From: Deltaproteobacteria bacterium
GTDB taxonomy: Bacteria > Desulfobacterota > Desulfobulbia > Desulfobulbales > Desulfurivibrionaceae
Direction: 5' to 3'
Assembly: GCA_013349285.1 (NCBI GenBank)
Contig: DUZU01000015.1
Coordinates: forward strand, 1 to 62,151
DNA: 62,151 nucleotides
Translations under genes and position numbers: made by a program
Part shown: piece by piece, positions 18,015 to 27,169 of the stretch
Position numbering within the stretch: the stretch's first letter is position 1
Layout of the letters: the number at the start of each line of letters is the position of its first letter
The notes under the pieces: generated by a model
What the model saw: only the letters and a program-made list of their open reading frames with translations
Told to the model about the DNA's origin: nothing
The model's database searches: none

Positions 18015-18081
18015 TGTTTTTCCTTATCAAGACATTATTGATTAATAAACAGATTCCGACCAGTTGGTTATCCGCTTAATT

Positions 18082-18843
18082 TTAATAAAATACCTTCTTC
18101 AAAAGCAAGCCGTTAGCCGGAGCGGTTGCCCCGGCCCGGGCCCGGTTTTTGGCCGTCATGATCTCCTGAAAATCCGTTGGGGATATCCGACCCTTGCCGA
18201 CCTCGAATAGAGTGCCGACAATATTACGAACCATATGACGCAAAAAACCGTCACCTGCAAGCACAACTTTAAACCGTCCGGGTTTTCCAGTCAACTCTAC
18301 CAATTCCGCGTGGGATATAGTCCGGATCGCCCCCCTGCCGCCGGTTACACTTAAGTCACGGGAACCGGTGGCCTCAAAACTGCTGAAATCATGCTCACCT
18401 GCAAGCAGCGCCAGGCATTCCCGCATGGCCTTAAGATCAATCGCAGGCGCCACCCTGACCACATAAAGCCTCTCCAGGGGCGAGAGAATCTCCATTGCGG
18501 CGAAATGATACTCATACTCTTTACCCTTGGCGCTGAACCGGGCATGAAAGTTACGATCAGCTTCGACAACCGACATAATCCGCACCGAATCGGGCAGGAT
18601 ACTGTTCAGGCCATGCTGAAAACCGGTTATGGAAATTGATGAATCGGTGGTAAAATTTGCCACCATCCCCTCGGCGTGTACACCGGTATCGGTCCTGCCC
18701 GCGCCGTGCAGAGTCACCGGCGCACAGGTCATTTTGGCAATGGCGTCTTCAATAATCCCCTGGATGGTCAACTCACTCTTTTGACGTTGCCAGCCGAAAT
18801 ACCCGGTGCCGTCAAAGGCGATTATCAATTTTATATTACGCAC
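18082..18843 (-). CDS. truA: tRNA pseudouridine(38-40) synthase TruA
   Basis: Isomerises uridines 38-40 in the anticodon arm of tRNAs. 253 residues with the catalytic Asp52 in GAGRTDTGVHA, the N-terminal AFDGTGYFGWQRQ and the C-terminal FLRHMVRNIVGTL motif, all typical. The GTG start at 18843 lies five bases after the argC stop, so argC-truA are probably translated from one message. Confidence 0.95.
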   Translation of the reverse strand: MRNIKLIIAFDGTGYFGWQRQKSELTIQGIIEDAIAKMTCAPVTLHGAGRTDTGVHAEGMVANFTTDSSISITGFQHGLNSILPDSVRIMSVVEADRNFHARFSAKGKEYEYHFAAMEILSPLERLYVVRVAPAIDLKAMRECLALLAGEHDFSSFEATGSRDLSVTGGRGAIRTISHAELVELTGKPGRFKVVLAGDGFLRHMVRNIVGTLFEVGKGRISPTDFQEIMTAKNRARAGATAPANGLLLKKVFY

Positions 18844-18848
18844 AACAC

Positions 18849-19886
18849 CTAGGGAAACAACGGGACCACATTGAGCCCCATCTCTTCGGGCAGCTCGCTG
18901 ATGATGTTCATATTCTGTACCGCCTGCCCGGACGCCCCTTTCACCACGTTATCAATGGCAGAAACGATGATAACCCTACCGGTCCGCTGATCATACTTAT
19001 AGCCGATATCGCAGAAGTTGCTACCCCGGATATACTGGGTCGCCGGAAATTGACCGTTGTCCAACACCCGGACAAAGCGTTCATTCTCATAGAAAGAGCC
19101 ATATAGCTTCTCAAGCTCGGCGCCGGTAAGCGCCTTATTGGTTTTGGCATAAATGGTGCTCAAGATCCCGCGGGACATGGGAACCAAATGCGGGGTAAAG
19201 GTTACCAGTACCTGGCTGTCGCATAACTCCCCCAGCTCCTGCTCAATTTCCGGGGTATGCCTGTGCTCACCGACCTTGTAAGCCTTAAACCCGTCCGCAA
19301 CCTCGCAAAAAAGGGTGGAAACCTGAGCTGCCCGGCCGGCCCCTGAAGTACCTGACTTGGAATCGATAATTATGGTTGCCGGATCAATGAGTCCGGCTTT
19401 GAGCAAGGGCGCAAGGCCGAGGATAACGCTGGTGGGATAACAGCCGGGATTTGCCACCAACCTTGCGTTCTTAATCTTTGAACGATGGATCTCCGGCAGG
19501 CCGTAGACCGCCTCGGCCAACAACTCCTGCGAGGAATGAGCCTGATACCACTGCTCATAGACCTTGGCATCGTGAATCCGATAATCCGCACTGAGATCAA
19601 TAACCTTCTTTCCGGCAGCCAGCAGTTGCGGAACTATCGCCATGGCGGTCTGATGGGGCACCGCCGTAAAAAAAAGATCGGCCCGATCAACAAGGGCGTC
19701 AAGTTGAACATCTTCACAGACAATATCCACCCGCCCTTTCAGGGAAGGAAAAACCGAAGAGAGCTTCTTGCCGGCATACTGCCGGGAAGTGGCCACGGTA
19801 AGCTCCACCTCCGGATGATTGCAAAGAATTCTGGCCAATTCCGCACCGGTATAGCCGGAAGCGCCGACGATGCCAACTCGTATCAT
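18849..19886 (-). CDS. argC: N-acetyl-gamma-glutamyl-phosphate reductase
   Basis: NADPH-dependent third step of arginine synthesis, reducing N-acetylglutamyl phosphate to the semialdehyde. 345 residues: the Rossmann motif [10 protein letters not shown] at 8-17, catalytic Cys149 in [10 protein letters not shown], and the substrate-binding HRHTPEIEQ segment (GEHRHTPEI). AAGGTG precedes the ATG. Other arg genes are not nearby. truA follows directly; the rplM-rpsI terminator lies upstream, so it has its own promoter. Confidence 0.96.
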   Translation of the reverse strand: MIRVGIVGASGYTGAELARILCNHPEVELTVATSRQYAGKKLSSVFPSLKGRVDIVCEDVQLDALVDRADLFFTAVPHQTAMAIVPQLLAAGKKVIDLSADYRIHDAKVYEQWYQAHSSQELLAEAVYGLPEIHRSKIKNARLVANPGCYPTSVILGLAPLLKAGLIDPATIIIDSKSGTSGAGRAAQVSTLFCEVADGFKAYKVGEHRHTPEIEQELGELCDSQVLVTFTPHLVPMSRGILSTIYAKTNKALTGAELEKLYGSFYENERFVRVLDNGQFPATQYIRGSNFCDIGYKYDQRTGRVIIVSAIDNVVKGASGQAVQNMNIISELPEEMGLNVVPLFP

Positions 19887-19949
19887 AATATCACCTTCAA
19901 TAGGTTTATAGTTTTTAACTATTCAGCGTGATAATTAACTAACCGAAAA

Positions 19950-19993
19950 AAATAAAAAAAAACAGGGGAAGAGCTAAAGGCCCTTCCCCTGTT
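19950..19993 (-). terminator. Terminator of the rplM-rpsI operon
   Basis: Perfect 11-base stem 19961-19971 / 19983-19993 with an 11-base loop; on the minus strand it is followed by a long T-rich tract (19960-19946). About 50 bases after the rpsI stop. Confidence 0.88.
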
Positions 19994-20041
19994 GAGATAA
20001 ACTAATGCATGAATATATCCGAATATAATTCGGATAACATA

Positions 20042-20437
20042 TTAGCGCTTGGAGAACTGGAAGCGCGCCCGGGCTCCCTTGAGACCATATTTTTTCCTTT
20101 CTTTCATACGGGGGTCACGAGTAAGCAAACCGCCTCGTTTGAGGGTAACCCGCATTTCAGGATCAACCACAAGAAGAGCACGGGATATACCATGACGCAA
20201 GGCCTCGGCCTGGGCAGACTTACCGCCGCCACGACAGGTGCACATAACATCGAATTTAGTAATGGTATCAGTAAGAGAAAAAGGTTTTTCAACCTTTTGA
20301 CGGTAATCAGCGCCACCGCCAAAATACTCTTCTACAGTTAATTTATTAACAACGATATTACCTGAACCCGGTTTCAACCAAACTCTGGCAATAGCGGTCT
20401 TTCTCTTTCCAGTTGCGTAAAATTGCTTTTCAGCCAT
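20042..20437 (-). CDS. rpsI: 30S ribosomal protein uS9
   Basis: 131-residue uS9 with the [16 protein letters not shown] start and the basic C-terminal tail ending QFSKR that reaches the decoding site P-tRNA. Directly downstream of rplM (37 bases), the universal bacterial order, and closed by a terminator. Confidence 0.97.
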   Translation of the reverse strand: MAEKQFYATGKRKTAIARVWLKPGSGNIVVNKLTVEEYFGGGADYRQKVEKPFSLTDTITKFDVMCTCRGGGKSAQAEALRHGISRALLVVDPEMRVTLKRGGLLTRDPRMKERKKYGLKGARARFQFSKR

Positions 20438-20474
20438 CTCTTACTCCAAGTGTCCTGTTCCTGTTATCTGGAAC

Positions 20475-20903
20475 TTAAATTTCCAAAGCTTCGGGTTGCT
20501 GTGCATCATGCGGATGATCGGTGCCAGCGTAAACTTTAAGTTTTTTCAGCTGGTTACGTCCCAAAGTATTTTTAGGAAGCATACCACGAACAGCTTTTAT
20601 CACCAGATCCTCAGGTTTTTTTACCATAAGATCCTTGGCAGTAATTTCCTTAAGACCACCCATGTAACTAGTGTGATGATAATATTTCTTCTGATCCCAC
20701 TTCTTACCGGTCAAACGAACCTTATCAGCATTGACAACAACGACAAAGTCACCGACGTCCATAAAGGTCGAATAGTTAGGTTTGTGCTTACCGCGCAGGC
20801 GAGTAGCGATCTCGGAGGCGATACGCCCCAAAACCTTGTCCTGAGCATCAACAACATACCATTTGCGCTCGATTTCTTTGACCGGGGTCAAATATGTTTT
20901 CAT
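20475..20903 (-). CDS. rplM: 50S ribosomal protein uL13
   Basis: 142-residue uL13 from the ATG at 20903 ([20 protein letters not shown]), which has GAGAGG seven bases upstream; a longer frame to 20927 lacks one. Conserved segments include [37 protein letters not shown] and AVRGMLPKN. It lies just downstream of tRNA-Gly with no obvious promoter between, so the tRNA and the r-protein genes may share a transcript. Confidence 0.97.
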   Translation of the reverse strand: MKTYLTPVKEIERKWYVVDAQDKVLGRIASEIATRLRGKHKPNYSTFMDVGDFVVVVNADKVRLTGKKWDQKKYYHHTSYMGGLKEITAKDLMVKKPEDLVIKAVRGMLPKNTLGRNQLKKLKVYAGTDHPHDAQQPEALEI

Positions 20904-21040
20904 TACCAATCCTCTCATGTATGACAATATCCGGATTCCATCTCAACCTAAAAGGCGAAATGGCCCGTCCTGAGAAGTCAGAACGGGCTTCCGGTCAACC
21001 CTGAAAAGTTTCTATAAACTAGAAACCTTATAAACAAAAA

Positions 21041-21115
21041 TGGAGCGGGAAACGAGATTCGAACTCGCGACTTTAACCTTGGCAAGGTTACACTCTACCA
21101 CTGAGTTATTCCCGC
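21041..21115 (-). tRNA. tRNA-Gly (anticodon GCC)
   Basis: 75-base tRNA including an encoded CCA. Acceptor arms GCGGGAA / TTCCCGC pair perfectly, the anticodon loop reads CTTGCCAAG giving GCC, and the T-arm contains GTTCGAATC. A perfect promoter lies 30 bases upstream. Confidence 0.97.
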
Positions 21116-21144
21116 TCACTGCATATGACCTAAAAAACGGAAGA

Positions 21145-21173
21145 TATATACCAATACCCTTAACGGCTGTCAA
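21145..21173 (-). promoter_or_regulatory. Promoter of tRNA-Gly (and possibly rplM-rpsI)
   Basis: On the minus strand a perfect TTGACA (21173-21168), a 17-base spacer and TATATA (21150-21145), placed 30 bases before the tRNA. Confidence 0.8.
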
Positions 21174-21432
21174 CAAAAATCAGGGTTGTAGTATAATAAA
21201 TTTACAACTTTAACCGGCTGGAATTTTGTTACGGGTGTAATAATATATTTTTATGATTTTACAAAACTTTTTTTTAAAAAATATAGTGTTTTGTATTGCC
21301 ACCCCAAGATGCTACTTGGTATAGCTATACTATATTTAATCAAAAATAACACATACAATTCCATCTTTATCAGCTCGACTACATTAAATTTTCAACATAA
21401 ATAGCAATCTTCTATTATTCAGGGAGTAAAAA
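21174..21432. other. AT-rich region upstream of hisB with palindrome
   Basis: Contains the perfect 12-base palindrome GTATAGCTATAC (21319-21330) and a looser repeat GTTGTA...TACAAC near 21185-21207. A weak TTGCCA-18-TATAGC promoter could be drawn. No gene is seen. Confidence 0.45.
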
Positions 21433-22032
21433 ATGGCAGCACAGCCCTTACGCCTCGGCAAGATCAACCGCAAAACCAAGGAGACCGACATCTCACTTAC
21501 CCTCTCTCTTGACGGGAGCGGACAGGCGGAAATCAAAACCGGCGTCCCTTTTATGGATCATATGCTGACCCTGTTTGCGGTTCACGGTTTTTTTGATTTG
21601 ACCATCGCCGCCTCCGGCGATACCGAGGTAGACGACCATCATTCGGTAGAAGACTTGGGGATCTGCCTGGGCCAGGCCATCAAACAAGCCCTTGCCGATT
21701 TCAGCGGAATTAAGCGCTACGGGTTCAGCGCGGTTCCCATGGATGAAACCCTGGTCCGGGTTACCCTGGACTGCTCGAACCGACCTTATCTCCATTATGG
21801 CGTTTCCCTGGTCGACCAGAAGGTGGGCGACTTCGACACCCAGCTGGCCAAAGAATTTTTCAGAGCGTTGGCCTTGCACGGCGGCATCACCCTTCACGTT
21901 GAAATGGCCCACGGCGAAAACACCCATCATATTCTGGAAGCGATCTTTAAAGCTTTCGGTCGCGCCCTTGATGAGGCTTCAAGCCATGCATCACGAACAA
22001 GCGGCCCTCTTTCCTCAAAAGGATCATTATAA
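21433..22032 (+). CDS. hisB: Imidazoleglycerol-phosphate dehydratase
   Basis: Sixth step of histidine synthesis, dehydrating imidazoleglycerol phosphate in a manganese enzyme. 199 residues, the monofunctional length. Both metal-binding repeats are clear: PFMDHMLTLFAVHGFFD with DDHHSVEDLG, and DCSNRPYLHY with HVEMAHGENTHHILEA. GGGAG precedes the ATG. No other his gene is close (a PHP-type phosphatase at 58313 could be another his function), and the downstream genes are unrelated to histidine. Confidence 0.97.
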   Translation: MAAQPLRLGKINRKTKETDISLTLSLDGSGQAEIKTGVPFMDHMLTLFAVHGFFDLTIAASGDTEVDDHHSVEDLGICLGQAIKQALADFSGIKRYGFSAVPMDETLVRVTLDCSNRPYLHYGVSLVDQKVGDFDTQLAKEFFRALALHGGITLHVEMAHGENTHHILEAIFKAFGRALDEASSHASRTSGPLSSKGSL

Positions 22033-22056
22033 CCAAGTACCCCGGGAGAACAAATT

Positions 22057-22692
22057 GTGGCAAATCTTAAAAATATAATCATGCTGGTTATCAGCTTTTC
22101 GCTTATCACAACCTTTGCCGCCTGTACCGCAAAGAAAACCATCACCCACGAAGAAGAGCTTTTACCCATCAACAGTATCGTCGTTCTCCCGGTCGAGATC
22201 AAAATCTCCGGGGAAGACAGCCAAACCGACAAGGTCGCCAAATCCCTGATTACAGGCCAGGAAGTGTTAAACGATCTTCTGAGCGAATATTTCGCAGGCA
22301 GGGAAAACATAAGGGTGCTCACCGAAGGCCAGCGTAACAACATGGAGAACAATTCCACCCGCTGCCGGACAACCGATGCCGTCACCATCTGCGACACCTA
22401 TAACGCCGATGCCGTCTTAATCTGCACCCTGCATCGCTATGCCGAAAGGGAAGGAACCGAGTATTCCGTCATCGAGCCGGCCTCGGTGGCATTCGACCTG
22501 AAACTGGTCATGGCCAAAACCGGCAAGACCATATGGAGCGGCGCTTTTAATGAAACCCAGGAGCATATGCTCACCAACATCTTCAGATTTATGGAAAAAA
22601 CCAAACGCGGCTTTAAATGGATCACCGCCCGGGATCTGGCCAAGGAAGGTTTGGAACAAAAATTTAGCAAATGCCGCTACCTAACCAAATAA
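22057..22692 (+). CDS. Conserved lipoprotein, CsgG/TolB-N-like
   Basis: 211-residue lipoprotein with lipobox FAAC and modified Cys23. The mature part begins with a strand IVVLPVEIKI, then a helix, then a segment ending ICDTYNADAVLICTLHRY, a layout like the CsgG/TolB N-terminal/LpoB-type domains that sit at the envelope. I do not recognise a specific family. GTG start at 22057 with GGGAG eight bases upstream. It is 24 bases after hisB and 10 before ttcA, suggesting one operon. Confidence 0.7.
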   Translation: MANLKNIIMLVISFSLITTFAACTAKKTITHEEELLPINSIVVLPVEIKISGEDSQTDKVAKSLITGQEVLNDLLSEYFAGRENIRVLTEGQRNNMENNSTRCRTTDAVTICDTYNADAVLICTLHRYAEREGTEYSVIEPASVAFDLKLVMAKTGKTIWSGAFNETQEHMLTNIFRFMEKTKRGFKWITARDLAKEGLEQKFSKCRYLTK

Positions 22693-22702
22693 GAACCGGT
22701 TC

Positions 22703-23440
22703 GTGACAGCTATCCCCAAACAGATAAACCGGCTGGTCGGCCAAGCCATGCATCAATACAAGATGCTGGCCGACCGGGATCGGGTGATGATTGCCGTCTC
22801 CGGCGGGATCGACAGCCTGGTGCTCACCTGGCTCCTCCATGAATGGCGCAAGAAAGCGCCCATCCACTACGAGCTGTTGGCGGTCCATCTCGACATGGGT
22901 TTCGGCGGCAATGAAATCAAGCTCGTCGAGGCGCAGCTTACCCGCCTCACCACGGAAATAATCCTCGAAAAAACCGACTTCGGCCCCCGGGCCCTTGAAG
23001 CGGAAGACGGCAAAAGCGGCTGTTTCCACTGTGCCCGCAAACGCCGCAATCGTCTTTTTGCCCTGGCGAAAGAGCATGGCTGCAACAAAATAGCCTTCGG
23101 CCATCACAAGGAAGACATTATAGAAACCTTGTTCCTTAACATTTTCTACAGCGGCAATATCAGCACCATGGTGCCGAGACAGGAACTTTTCAACGGTGAG
23201 CTTGCCATAATCAGACCCCTGGCCTTTGCCACCAAGCAGGCAATCATTGAGCTCGGGAAACTTCAAGATATTGTCCCGGTGGCCAACCCCTGCCGACTGT
23301 CGAACGAATCAAACCGGGTAAAAATCCGTTCCTGGCTGGACACCCTCTACGAGCAGGAGCCGAAAGTGCAAGCCAACATCTTTGCCTCGTTGGCCAATGT
23401 GAAAACCGATTACCTGTTGACCCAAACCGACAAAGCATAA
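22703..23440 (+). CDS. TtcA-family tRNA 2-thiolation protein (PP-loop, Fe-S)
   Basis: 245-residue ATP-PP-loop protein: SGGIDS (P-loop, about 34-39), a CxxC in SGCFHCARKRRN and a third cysteine in VANPCRLSNE, the pattern of TtcA, which binds a [4Fe-4S] cluster and thiolates C32 of tRNA. HHKEDIIETLFLNIFYSGN is the typical TtcA/TilS-like helix. GTG start after a 10-base gap from the lipoprotein gene; the next gene starts four bases after its stop. A paralogue with another substrate is possible, since several Ttc-like groups share these motifs. Confidence 0.85.
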   Translation: MTAIPKQINRLVGQAMHQYKMLADRDRVMIAVSGGIDSLVLTWLLHEWRKKAPIHYELLAVHLDMGFGGNEIKLVEAQLTRLTTEIILEKTDFGPRALEAEDGKSGCFHCARKRRNRLFALAKEHGCNKIAFGHHKEDIIETLFLNIFYSGNISTMVPRQELFNGELAIIRPLAFATKQAIIELGKLQDIVPVANPCRLSNESNRVKIRSWLDTLYEQEPKVQANIFASLANVKTDYLLTQTDKA

Positions 23441-23444
23441 GGCG

Positions 23445-24320
23445 ATGCATACCAGTCCGGAATGCCTTGAATGCCTGCGCCGGCAAGCTCGTTACGCGGC
23501 AAGCCTCACCGGCAAAGACCTTAAGGGACAAAACGATATCCTTGCGCAAGTAGACGCCTATCTTGCCGGAATTGATCTAAAACTCTCCCCGCCGGAAAAC
23601 GCCGTCCCCATCTACCGGCTCATCGCCCAACAGAGCAAATGCTCGGATCCCTTTGCCCTGCTCAAAAAACAAAGCAACACCTTTGCCGCCGCCCTGCGAA
23701 ATGATTTGGCCGCCCAGATCAAAAACAGCCCCCAACCGCTGCTTACCGCCATCAGATACGCCATTGCCGGCAATGTAATCGACTACGGCTCCCAGCATCG
23801 CTTTGACATCAAGCAGACCATCGATCAATGCCTCAATCAGGACTTTGCGATCAATGACTTTGAGCTGTTCAAAAAGGACTTGGCCCAGGCCGAGAATATT
23901 CTATATCTGGGCGACAACTGCGGGGAAATGATCTTTGACAGCCTGCTTATCGAGCTGCTTAAGCAAAAGATAACCTTGGCCTTAAAAGAAAGCCCGATCA
24001 TCAACGATGCGACCTTGGCGGATGGCATGGCATACGGGTTGAACCGTTACTGCCACCTGATTTCCAACGGCAGCGATTGCCCGGGCACCTCACTTGCCGA
24101 CTGCAGCGAGGATTTTAACGACCTCTTTGCCAAGGCTGAGCTGATCATCAGCAAAGGCCAGGGCAACTTTGAAACCCTTTCCGAGTCCTCTCGCCCCATC
24201 TATTTCCTGCTCACGGTAAAGTGCCGGGTGGTGGCCCAACAGCTGCGAGTCAAAACCGGCCATCATATCCCACTGGGCGGGATGGTGCTGCTCAGACAAA
24301 AAAAGGGTGCCGACCGATAA
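23445..24320 (+). CDS. DUF89/ARMT1-like metal-dependent phosphatase
   Basis: 291 residues matching the DUF89 family (damage-control phosphatases): the N-terminal ECLECLRRQARYAA helix with a CxxC, an AGNVIDYG motif, the metal/active-site segment YLGDNCGEMIFD and the late ISKGQGNFETL. Family members hydrolyse phosphometabolites, often damaged or surplus sugar phosphates, with Mn or Ni/Co. Last gene of the hisB-lipoprotein-ttcA group; its stop codon lies inside the terminator hairpin. Substrate unknown. Confidence 0.85.
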   Translation: MHTSPECLECLRRQARYAASLTGKDLKGQNDILAQVDAYLAGIDLKLSPPENAVPIYRLIAQQSKCSDPFALLKKQSNTFAAALRNDLAAQIKNSPQPLLTAIRYAIAGNVIDYGSQHRFDIKQTIDQCLNQDFAINDFELFKKDLAQAENILYLGDNCGEMIFDSLLIELLKQKITLALKESPIINDATLADGMAYGLNRYCHLISNGSDCPGTSLADCSEDFNDLFAKAELIISKGQGNFETLSESSRPIYFLLTVKCRVVAQQLRVKTGHHIPLGGMVLLRQKKGADR

Positions 24321-24336
24321 GGCCAGGCACCCTTTT
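24301..24336. terminator. Bidirectional terminator, DUF89 gene / hemB
   Basis: Perfect 11-base stem 24301-24311 / 24326-24336 with T or A tracts on both sides. The plus-strand DUF89 stop codon (24318-24320) is in the loop. Confidence 0.85.
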
Positions 24337-24358
24337 AAACAAGGTTAATCCTGAGAGA

Positions 24359-25333
24359 TCACCCCCGGAGCAATCGAGCCATGTCCTTGGCAAAATAAGT
24401 GATGATGGTATCGGCCCCGGCCCGGCGAATGCTGAGCAGGCTTTCATACATGACCTTGTCGCCGTCGATCCAGCCGTTGGCCGCGGCCGCCTTGATCATG
24501 GCATACTCGCCGCTGACATGGTAGGCGGCAATGGGCAGATCAAACTCATCCCGCAGATGGCTGATGATATCCAGGTAGGCCATGGCCGGTTTGACCATCA
24601 GAATGTCGGCCCCCTCGTCCACATCCATGGCCGCCTCCCGCATCGCCTCGCGGACATTGGCCGGGTCCATCTGGTAGGCCTTGCGGTCGCCCTGCTGGGG
24701 GGCGCACTCGGCGGCATCCCGGAAAGGACCGTAAAAGGCGGAGGCATACTTGACCGCATAGGACATGATCGGCAGCATCTCGAAATTGTTCTCATCAAGA
24801 ATTGCCCTGATTTCGGCGACCCGGCCGTCCATCATGTCGGAAGGGGCAACCATATCGGCGCCGGCCTGGGCATGGGACAATGCGGTTTTGGCCAGGAGCT
24901 CCAGGGTCGAGTCGTTATCCACCTGCTCGTTGATCAAAATGCCGCAATGGCCATGGTCGGTATATTCGCAGAGACAGACATCGGTGCTGACCATCATCTC
25001 CGGCGCCTTGTTCTTCAACTCCTTGATCGCCTGCTGAATGATCCCGTCATTGGCATAGGCGCCCGAGCCCCGGGCATCCTTTTTGGCGGGCAGGCCGAAA
25101 AGAATAACGTTATTCACCCCCAGCCCCATGCACTCCTTGGCCTCTTTCGCCAATTGATCCACCGACATCCTGAAAACGCCGGGCATTGACGGCACCTCTT
25201 CCCGCACATTCTTGCCGGGCATCACAAACAGCGGATAAATCAACTGCGCAGGAGAAATAGTTGTTTCACGCACCAGGGCGCGAAGGGTTTCATTTCTTCT
25301 GAGACGACGACCTCTGTATTCGGGGAAAACCAT
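24359..25333 (-). CDS. hemB: Delta-aminolevulinic acid dehydratase (porphobilinogen synthase)
   Basis: Condenses two ALA molecules to porphobilinogen in tetrapyrrole synthesis, needed here for cytochromes, sirohaem and corrinoids. 324 residues with both Schiff-base lysines, Lys195 in YAVKYAS and Lys248 in LMVKPAM, and the zinc-type cysteines Cys120, Cys122 and Cys130 in [22 protein letters not shown] precedes the ATG. It is the last gene of the minus-strand run from DUF4390-ntrY-ntrX-clpX-like, 40 bases after the last, and closed by the bidirectional terminator. Confidence 0.97.
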   Translation of the reverse strand: MVFPEYRGRRLRRNETLRALVRETTISPAQLIYPLFVMPGKNVREEVPSMPGVFRMSVDQLAKEAKECMGLGVNNVILFGLPAKKDARGSGAYANDGIIQQAIKELKNKAPEMMVSTDVCLCEYTDHGHCGILINEQVDNDSTLELLAKTALSHAQAGADMVAPSDMMDGRVAEIRAILDENNFEMLPIMSYAVKYASAFYGPFRDAAECAPQQGDRKAYQMDPANVREAMREAAMDVDEGADILMVKPAMAYLDIISHLRDEFDLPIAAYHVSGEYAMIKAAAANGWIDGDKVMYESLLSIRRAGADTIITYFAKDMARLLRG

Positions 25334-25373
25334 GTTGTTAAATCTCCTTATTAGTTAAGGGCAAGCCCCTTTG

Positions 25374-27131
25374 CTATTCAACCTTAAAAGTCTCTTCCAC
25401 CAGTTTATTAATAAATCTTTCAGGAGAATCAACCCCTGCCGCGGGAATCACCACGGCATCAATCCCCTTTTTCTGGCTCATTAACCGCAAGCCGTATTCC
25501 ATGATCTGCAGAATTTGCTCGCAGACCGCGCGCATCTTCTCTTGCCGGCGGGGTTCCGACGCCAGAAGCCGGTCGATGGCCTCTTCACTGAAGCTCACCG
25601 TAATCCCCAACTTTCGGGAGACGGCCGCCTCACTGTCGTGAATGGCCTGCACCAGCTGGATAAAAATATCACAAACGTCCCGGGGATCAATATCCTTTTC
25701 CTGACTCTCCCTGGCCATCAGCCGTAACCGCTCCGGGGTAGCCAACATTTTATGCTCAGCCAGATATGCGCCCATACTCCTGGTGATAAAATCAATCAGC
25801 TGGACATATTCATTTTGGGCCAACTCGGCACAACGCAGCCGGTGTTTCTCCTGAATGGCGGGGTCATGCAAAAAAAGCTTCAATTCGGTGCCGGGGTCAT
25901 GGACCATGGCGGCATCGACCACCAGATGGCGAATCTCGGTGGAAGGCAATTTCTTCTCATAGTGGAGCAACACCTTTTCCATAACACTGAGCAGGCCCCG
26001 GGCCCCGGTCTGCTCCTGCATGGCCAACCGGGCAAGCTCGCGAAAAGCCTCTTTTTCAAACTGCAAAGCTATGTTGTAGGCGCGAAAATCCTGTTTTTTA
26101 GAGACAACTACCGAGCTGTTCGGATTAAGCAAAATCTCGTAAAAATCATCCTCGGTCAACTCATTGAGCACCGCCACCACCGGCAGCCGCCCGACAAATT
26201 CACTTTCAAAGCCGAACTGAATAAGATCCTCCGCCTTTACCTGCTTGAAAAATCGGCCCCCCGCCTTACCGGAGCTCAACACGCTTTCAAAACCGATGGA
26301 TTGCTTCTGGACCCTTTTTTTGATGATATCCTCAAGCCCGTCAAAGGCCCCGCTCATAATAAAAAGAATATTTTTAGTATTGATGGTCGGCCGTTCGCGT
26401 TTGCCGGTTGTCCGAAAATGCTCAATGGCCTCGATCTGGGAAATCGGGTCATGGGGCACCTTCATCTCCACCTCGGTCTCTTCCATCGGCTTCAAGAGCG
26501 CGCGCTGAACCCCGGTCCGCGAGACATCGGCGCCATAGCGGTACTGGCTTGAGGCTATTTTATCTATTTCATCGACATAGATTATGCCATACTGGGCCCG
26601 TTCGATATCGCCGTCGGCCTGGCGCACCAAATCACGAACCAGATCTTCGACATCGCCGCCCACATACCCGGTTTCACTGAATTTGGTGGCGTCCCCCTTG
26701 ACAAAAGGAACCCCCAACCGCTGGGCAATGAGCTTAATCAGAAAGGTTTTACCGACCCCGGTGGGGCCGATCAGCAGCACATTGCTCTTGATCTGTCCAA
26801 TATTACGTTTGGCCTGATCAGGATGGGCAATCGCATAGCTTATCCGATTGAAGTGAGTGCAGATCTTGGTGGCGAGAATGGCCTTGGCTTCTTCCTGCTG
26901 CACCACATATTGATCCAGGTAGCCGATAAGCTCTTCCGGGGTAAGATCAAACTGAAACGACTTATCCACCGATGCCTTCCCGGCGGCCTCGTCGGTTTCA
27001 TCCCGGTTGACCATGGGGAGGAGACCACTGGAAATGATCCTCACCTTTTTCCCGTATTTATTGGAAAGATAATCGCCTATTTCTTTTTCCAACTCTTTTT
27101 GATCAGGCAGATTGGTGTCGTGATCACTCAT
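25374..27131 (-). CDS. ClpX-like AAA+ unfoldase lacking the zinc domain
   Basis: 585-residue protein from the ATG at 27131 (AAAGG eight bases upstream; the frame extends further without a site). Residues about 60-400 are a ClpX AAA+ module: Walker A GPTGVGKT (122-129), Walker B IIYVDEID (184-190), pore loop GYVG (155-158), sensor-2 GARGL (376-380). Differences from ClpX: no N-terminal zinc-binding domain but about 60 other residues, loss of the RKH substrate loop (replaced by an insert around 225-250), and a C-terminal extension of about 180 residues. It keeps IGF at 279-281, the ClpP-docking tripeptide. Probably an adaptor-specialised unfoldase; target unknown. Between ntrX and hemB in one apparent transcript. 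Confidence 0.85.
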   Translation of the reverse strand: MSDHDTNLPDQKELEKEIGDYLSNKYGKKVRIISSGLLPMVNRDETDEAAGKASVDKSFQFDLTPEELIGYLDQYVVQQEEAKAILATKICTHFNRISYAIAHPDQAKRNIGQIKSNVLLIGPTGVGKTFLIKLIAQRLGVPFVKGDATKFSETGYVGGDVEDLVRDLVRQADGDIERAQYGIIYVDEIDKIASSQYRYGADVSRTGVQRALLKPMEETEVEMKVPHDPISQIEAIEHFRTTGKRERPTINTKNILFIMSGAFDGLEDIIKKRVQKQSIGFESVLSSGKAGGRFFKQVKAEDLIQFGFESEFVGRLPVVAVLNELTEDDFYEILLNPNSSVVVSKKQDFRAYNIALQFEKEAFRELARLAMQEQTGARGLLSVMEKVLLHYEKKLPSTEIRHLVVDAAMVHDPGTELKLFLHDPAIQEKHRLRCAELAQNEYVQLIDFITRSMGAYLAEHKMLATPERLRLMARESQEKDIDPRDVCDIFIQLVQAIHDSEAAVSRKLGITVSFSEEAIDRLLASEPRRQEKMRAVCEQILQIMEYGLRLMSQKKGIDAVVIPAAGVDSPERFINKLVEETFKVE

Positions 27132-27169
27132 TAAATCGCCTTTAGGTCTATGCTGCGTAAACAACCAAA

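Noticed and set aside
20960-20985. Imperfect hairpin downstream of tRNA-Gly as terminator
   Set aside because: Arms have mismatches and only a weak T-rich stretch follows; the tRNA may read into rplM.
21303-21331. hisB promoter TTGCCA-18-TATAGC
   Set aside because: Too far from consensus to list as a feature.
24221-25189. Plus-strand frame of 322 codons
   Set aside because: Antisense shadow of hemB.
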